Shown in pieces: positions 5,317 to 7,384 of a stretch of 7,384 bases of DNA. Each line of letters opens with the position of its first letter. The stretch's first letter is position 1. The notes under the pieces were generated by a model, which was not told the DNA's origin, ran no database searches, and was given only the letters and a program-made list of their open reading frames with translations. The stretch lies in assembly GCA_024691145.1 (NCBI GenBank), contig JAILNW010000303.1:1-7384 (forward strand), written 5' to 3'. Origin of the DNA: Lachnospiraceae bacterium. Lineage in GTDB: Bacteria; Bacillota; Clostridia; Lachnospirales; Lachnospiraceae. The position numbers and the translations under genes are program-made.

Positions 5317-6656
5317 GTACAAATGTTAGAAAAGTAATTGCGGTTATTATAACATTTATTATTATGAATATTTCACTTATATGTGAGTTAATGGGGAGCA
5401 GCACTTTGACAATGGTACTTCTGATACTTGCTGGCAATGCTGTAATACTGTGGATAGTATTATTCACTCCTATTAACAAGAACTATAAGGAACTTTTAAA
5501 GTACAGACAGCTTGCACGAGGAGTATCGCTTTTAGAGATATTTATGTTATCTACGGCCTTAGAGATAGTATATCTTGTGATTGTTATAATGAATTACTGG
5601 GATACTAATAAAAAAATCATATGGCTTAATATTTTTGTTGCATTTTTAGTTGAACTTGTGTTGTTCTGGGTAGGAATTATACGAGTATACCTTACAAGTT
5701 CAGGAATAGGCATTAAGTGGAGAGTTATAGGTATTATACTTGGATACTGGCCTGTGCTTAATCTTATAGCTCTTACAAAGATTATGAATATATCATATAA
5801 TGAACTCAAATTAGAGACAGATAAGATAAGAATTAATAAAGAAAGAAAAGATGAGATGATTTGCAAGACCAAGTATCCCATACTCTTGGTTCATGGTGTA
5901 TTTTTCAGGGATTTTGACTTTGTAAACTACTGGGGAAGAGTACCTGGAGAACTTATTCAGAATGGTGCGGATATTTATTATGGCAATCAGGAATCAGCGG
6001 GCTCTGTTGCTGACAATGGAAAGTTTCTTGCAAAACGTATAAAGGAGATTATAGAAGAAACAGGCTCCGAAAAGGTTAATATTATTGCCCATTCAAAAGG
6101 TGGCCTTGACAGCCGTTATGCAATTACATGTGAGGGAATGGCACCATATGTGGCTTCACTTACTACAATTAATACTCCACACAGAGGCTGTATATTTGCT
6201 GACTATCTTCTTGATAATATTCCTAAGAAGATTCGTGATGATGTTGCAAATCAGTATAATACAACACTAATTAAATTAGGAGATAAAAATCCTAACTTTA
6301 TAGAGGCGGTTACTGATCTCAGAGCAACAGTCTGCAATGAGCGTAACGAGGAACTTAAGGATGCAGAGGGTGTTCATTACTACAGTGTCTGCTCAAAGAT
6401 GAATAAGGCCAGCAGTGGAAGATTTCCTCTTAATCTTTGTTATCCTTTGGTAAAGAACTTTGATGGGGAAAATGATGGTCTTGTTGCTGTTGAATCAGCA
6501 AAATGGGGAGAAGACTTTACATTTATTACAACAGATAAAGGAAGAGGAATATCCCACGCAGATATGATAGATCTTAACAGGGAGAATATAAAAGGTTTTG
6601 ATGTCAGGGAATTTTATGTTCAGTATGTACATAAATTAAAGAAACTAGGTTTTTAA
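5313..6656 (+). CDS. Membrane-anchored alpha/beta hydrolase, lipase-like
   Basis: This 447-residue protein joins a membrane domain to a serine hydrolase. Hydrophobic segments are at about 7-27, 33-52, 73-95, 103-127 and, less surely, 138-158. From about 187 comes an alpha/beta hydrolase domain: oxyanion strand YPILLVHG (188-195), nucleophile elbow IIAHSKGG with Ser261 (Ala replaces the first Gly, as in Bacillus lipases), Asp388 in NDGLV and His415 in ISHADMIDL. The NDGLV...S..WG...H.D order resembles true bacterial triacylglycerol lipases, so an ester or lipid substrate is likely. Charge placement favours the N-terminus inside and, with five helices, the catalytic domain outside. However, the segment after helix 5 is rich in Lys/Arg and the domain has six Cys, which would suit a cytoplasmic location. 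The start overlaps the previous stop (ATGA) and its SD (AAAGGG, 5297-5302) lies in the preceding lysine codons. The zinc-ribbon gene follows after 12 bases. Lipase fold confident, substrate unknown. Confidence 0.88.
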   Translation: MSTNVRKVIAVIITFIIMNISLICELMGSSTLTMVLLILAGNAVILWIVLFTPINKNYKELLKYRQLARGVSLLEIFMLSTALEIVYLVIVIMNYWDTNKKIIWLNIFVAFLVELVLFWVGIIRVYLTSSGIGIKWRVIGIILGYWPVLNLIALTKIMNISYNELKLETDKIRINKERKDEMICKTKYPILLVHGVFFRDFDFVNYWGRVPGELIQNGADIYYGNQESAGSVADNGKFLAKRIKEIIEETGSEKVNIIAHSKGGLDSRYAITCEGMAPYVASLTTINTPHRGCIFADYLLDNIPKKIRDDVANQYNTTLIKLGDKNPNFIEAVTDLRATVCNERNEELKDAEGVHYYSVCSKMNKASSGRFPLNLCYPLVKNFDGENDGLVAVESAKWGEDFTFITTDKGRGISHADMIDLNRENIKGFDVREFYVQYVHKLKKLGF

Positions 6657-6668
6657 TGAGGTGATTAT

Positions 6669-7121
6669 ATGAAATTAACAGGACATACATGTCCTAATTG
6701 CAATGCATCACTTATAATTCCACCTGATGCTGATAAAGTCAGGTGCCGTTATTGTGATAGCGAGTATGAAGTGGATAATGGAAAAAAAGCCATTGATGCT
6801 GCTGAAAAAGCGGGATATAACTTTGAAAAAGGAAGACAGCAAGCCAGAGCAGATATTATTTTGGAAGAAAAAGCGAATAATAAAGAAGAGAATGAAACAG
6901 AAAAGGAACATACTTCATTGATTGTATATATTGCTTTATTTGGTATGTGCTGCTGTATGTATCCTTTGCCAGTTACAATATATTGTCTGCAGACTGATAT
7001 GTTAAAAAAGAGTACTAGAAGGTTTTTGATTATCTTTTCATGGGTAACATATATTGCATTTGCCATATTGGGAGGAATAATCAGATATAAAGGAATTGAA
7101 GGAGTAATAAGTGGGAAATAA
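6669..7121 (+). CDS. Zinc-ribbon protein with two membrane helices
   Basis: This 150-residue protein begins with a zinc ribbon: CPNC (Cys8, Cys11) and CRYC (Cys26, Cys29) should bind one zinc ion. The pattern is like the small zinc ribbons found at the N-terminus of many Firmicute membrane proteins. A charged helical stretch (about 40-80, rich in Lys, Glu and Ala) leads to hydrophobic segments at about 83-107 and 118-138, separated by the basic loop MLKKSTRR. The first helix contains three consecutive cysteines (94-96) plus Cys106. With a basic loop inside, both ends would be outside, but a zinc ribbon is usually cytoplasmic, so the topology is unsettled. TGAGGTGAT (SD core GAGGTG, 6658-6663) lies 5 bases before the ATG and touches the hydrolase stop, so the two are probably translated together. 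The next gene's GTG start lies inside this gene's last codons. It may be a scaffold or sensor of the operon, but no function is known. Confidence 0.8.
   Translation: MKLTGHTCPNCNASLIIPPDADKVRCRYCDSEYEVDNGKKAIDAAEKAGYNFEKGRQQARADIILEEKANNKEENETEKEHTSLIVYIALFGMCCCMYPLPVTIYCLQTDMLKKSTRRFLIIFSWVTYIAFAILGGIIRYKGIEGVISGK
7099..7104 (+). promoter_or_regulatory. Ribosome binding site for the disrupted last gene
   Basis: AAGGAG lies 6 bases before the GTG at 7111. It is as good as any site in the operon, which argues that translation was meant to begin at this GTG rather than downstream of the in-frame stop. Confidence 0.6.
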
Positions 7122-7384
7122 ATTTAATAAGAAAAATATAATTATCTGCATATAAGATGCAGTAATTATAATTGCTGGTATTGTAATGGCTGTTTTACTT
7201 ATGGGAAAAAAGCCGGATACCACTGTAAATGATGAAGTAACAAAAAATGAAAAAACTGAAGATAAAACTAAAGATAAAGCCCTGTCAAAGTATACTAAGT
7301 ATGAAGGTGAGAAAAAGACATATGATTTATCAGATAATAAAACGTATGAAGCTCCTGAAGGAGATGACTCATACAGGGTATCCG
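7111..7384 (+). pseudogene. Exported or anchored protein, 5' end interrupted by in-frame TAA
   Basis: A GTG with a strong ribbon-gene-overlapping ribosome binding site opens a frame reading MGNKFNKKNIIICI, then TAA at 7153-7155, then DAVIIIAGIVMAVLLMGKK and on to the window edge without another stop (codons 16-91). The two halves together make a classic signal anchor: basic start, hydrophobic core at residues 10-32 and KK border. The stop falls inside the hydrophobic core at codon 15. After it comes a polar Lys/Glu/Thr/Asp-rich stretch (from about 33), then KYEGEKKTYDLSDNKTYEAPEGDDSY, which I do not recognise. The reading overlaps the zinc-ribbon gene by 11 bases, as expected for a coupled operon gene. 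In-frame ATGs at 7186 and 7201 lack a ribosome binding site and would leave too short a hydrophobic segment. I therefore read it as a nonsense-disrupted gene or a sequence error, not a normal gene. It is also cut by the window end. Confidence 0.6.
7137..7170. repeat. Inverted repeat with the premature stop in its loop
   Basis: TATAATTA (7137-7144), a single bulged T, and CTGCAT (7146-7151) pair with ATGCAG (7157-7162) and TAATTATA (7163-7170). This makes a 14-bp stem with a 5-base loop (ATAAG, 7152-7156) that contains the in-frame TAA. There is no T tract after it, so it is not a standard terminator. It could be a translational control hairpin, a remnant of a small palindromic insertion, or chance in AT-rich hydrophobic codons. 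Confidence 0.55.

Noticed and set aside
6085..6270. Plus-strand frame of 61 codons inside the hydrolase gene
   Set aside because: It overlaps the nucleophile elbow region in another frame and lacks a ribosome binding site; coding there belongs to the hydrolase.
6749..7066. Minus-strand open frame of 105 codons opposite the zinc-ribbon gene
   Set aside because: The plus strand has a zinc ribbon, good ribosome binding site and operon spacing; the minus frame has none of these.
1..7384. CRISPR array, tRNA or rRNA gene, insertion sequence or attachment site
   Set aside because: No regularly spaced repeats, cloverleaf, transposase or paired terminal repeats were seen on either strand.

Overview
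The window looks like a chromosome segment of a low-GC Gram-positive anaerobe of the Clostridia, most likely Lachnospiraceae-like. This is inferred from the AT-rich sequence with A/T-ending codons, strong AGGAGG-type ribosome binding sites, sigma-A-like promoters, a FeoA-FeoB fusion of clostridial style, and Gram-positive lipoprotein signal peptides. No rRNA, tRNA, CRISPR array, transposase or phage gene was seen.

Layout. (1) Positions 2-211 hold the 3' end of an unrecognised gene, closed by a hairpin at 223-251. (2) A TetR-family regulator (269-826, minus strand) is divergent from a 772-residue ferrous iron transporter (969-3287) that carries its own FeoA domain. The 142-base gap between them has a promoter for each gene. 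A 6-4-6 inverted repeat lies just downstream of each -10 box, so the gap reads as a two-way control region. (3) From 3320 on, a second transcription unit begins at a promoter nested inside an inverted repeat. It encodes two tandem paralogous LppM-like membrane-tethered lipoproteins (3396-4466 and 4522-5316), a membrane-anchored alpha/beta hydrolase of the lipase type (5313-6656), a zinc-ribbon protein with two membrane helices (6669-7121), and a further exported or membrane-anchored protein (7111 to the window end). That last frame is broken by an in-frame TAA at codon 15. Gaps within this unit are 55, -4, 12 and -11 bases, so the last four genes are probably translationally linked. A perfect 17-bp hairpin separates the two lipoprotein genes.

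How the parts may work together. The Feo gene imports Fe(II), and the divergent TetR protein is a plausible but unproven regulator of it. The downstream unit is the less familiar part: every product is predicted to sit at the cell membrane. Two are anchored at both ends (lipid at the N-terminus, helix at the C-terminus), one is a serine hydrolase with the lipase triad, and one is a zinc-ribbon membrane protein. I know of no described system with this composition. It is the best candidate for an uncharacterised envelope or lipid-handling module, but its function is inference only.

Three genes (tetR, feoB and the first lipoprotein) have in-frame upstream start codons that would be picked by a longest-frame rule. 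In each case the ribosome binding site abuts or lies inside the longer version, so the downstream ATG is chosen here.
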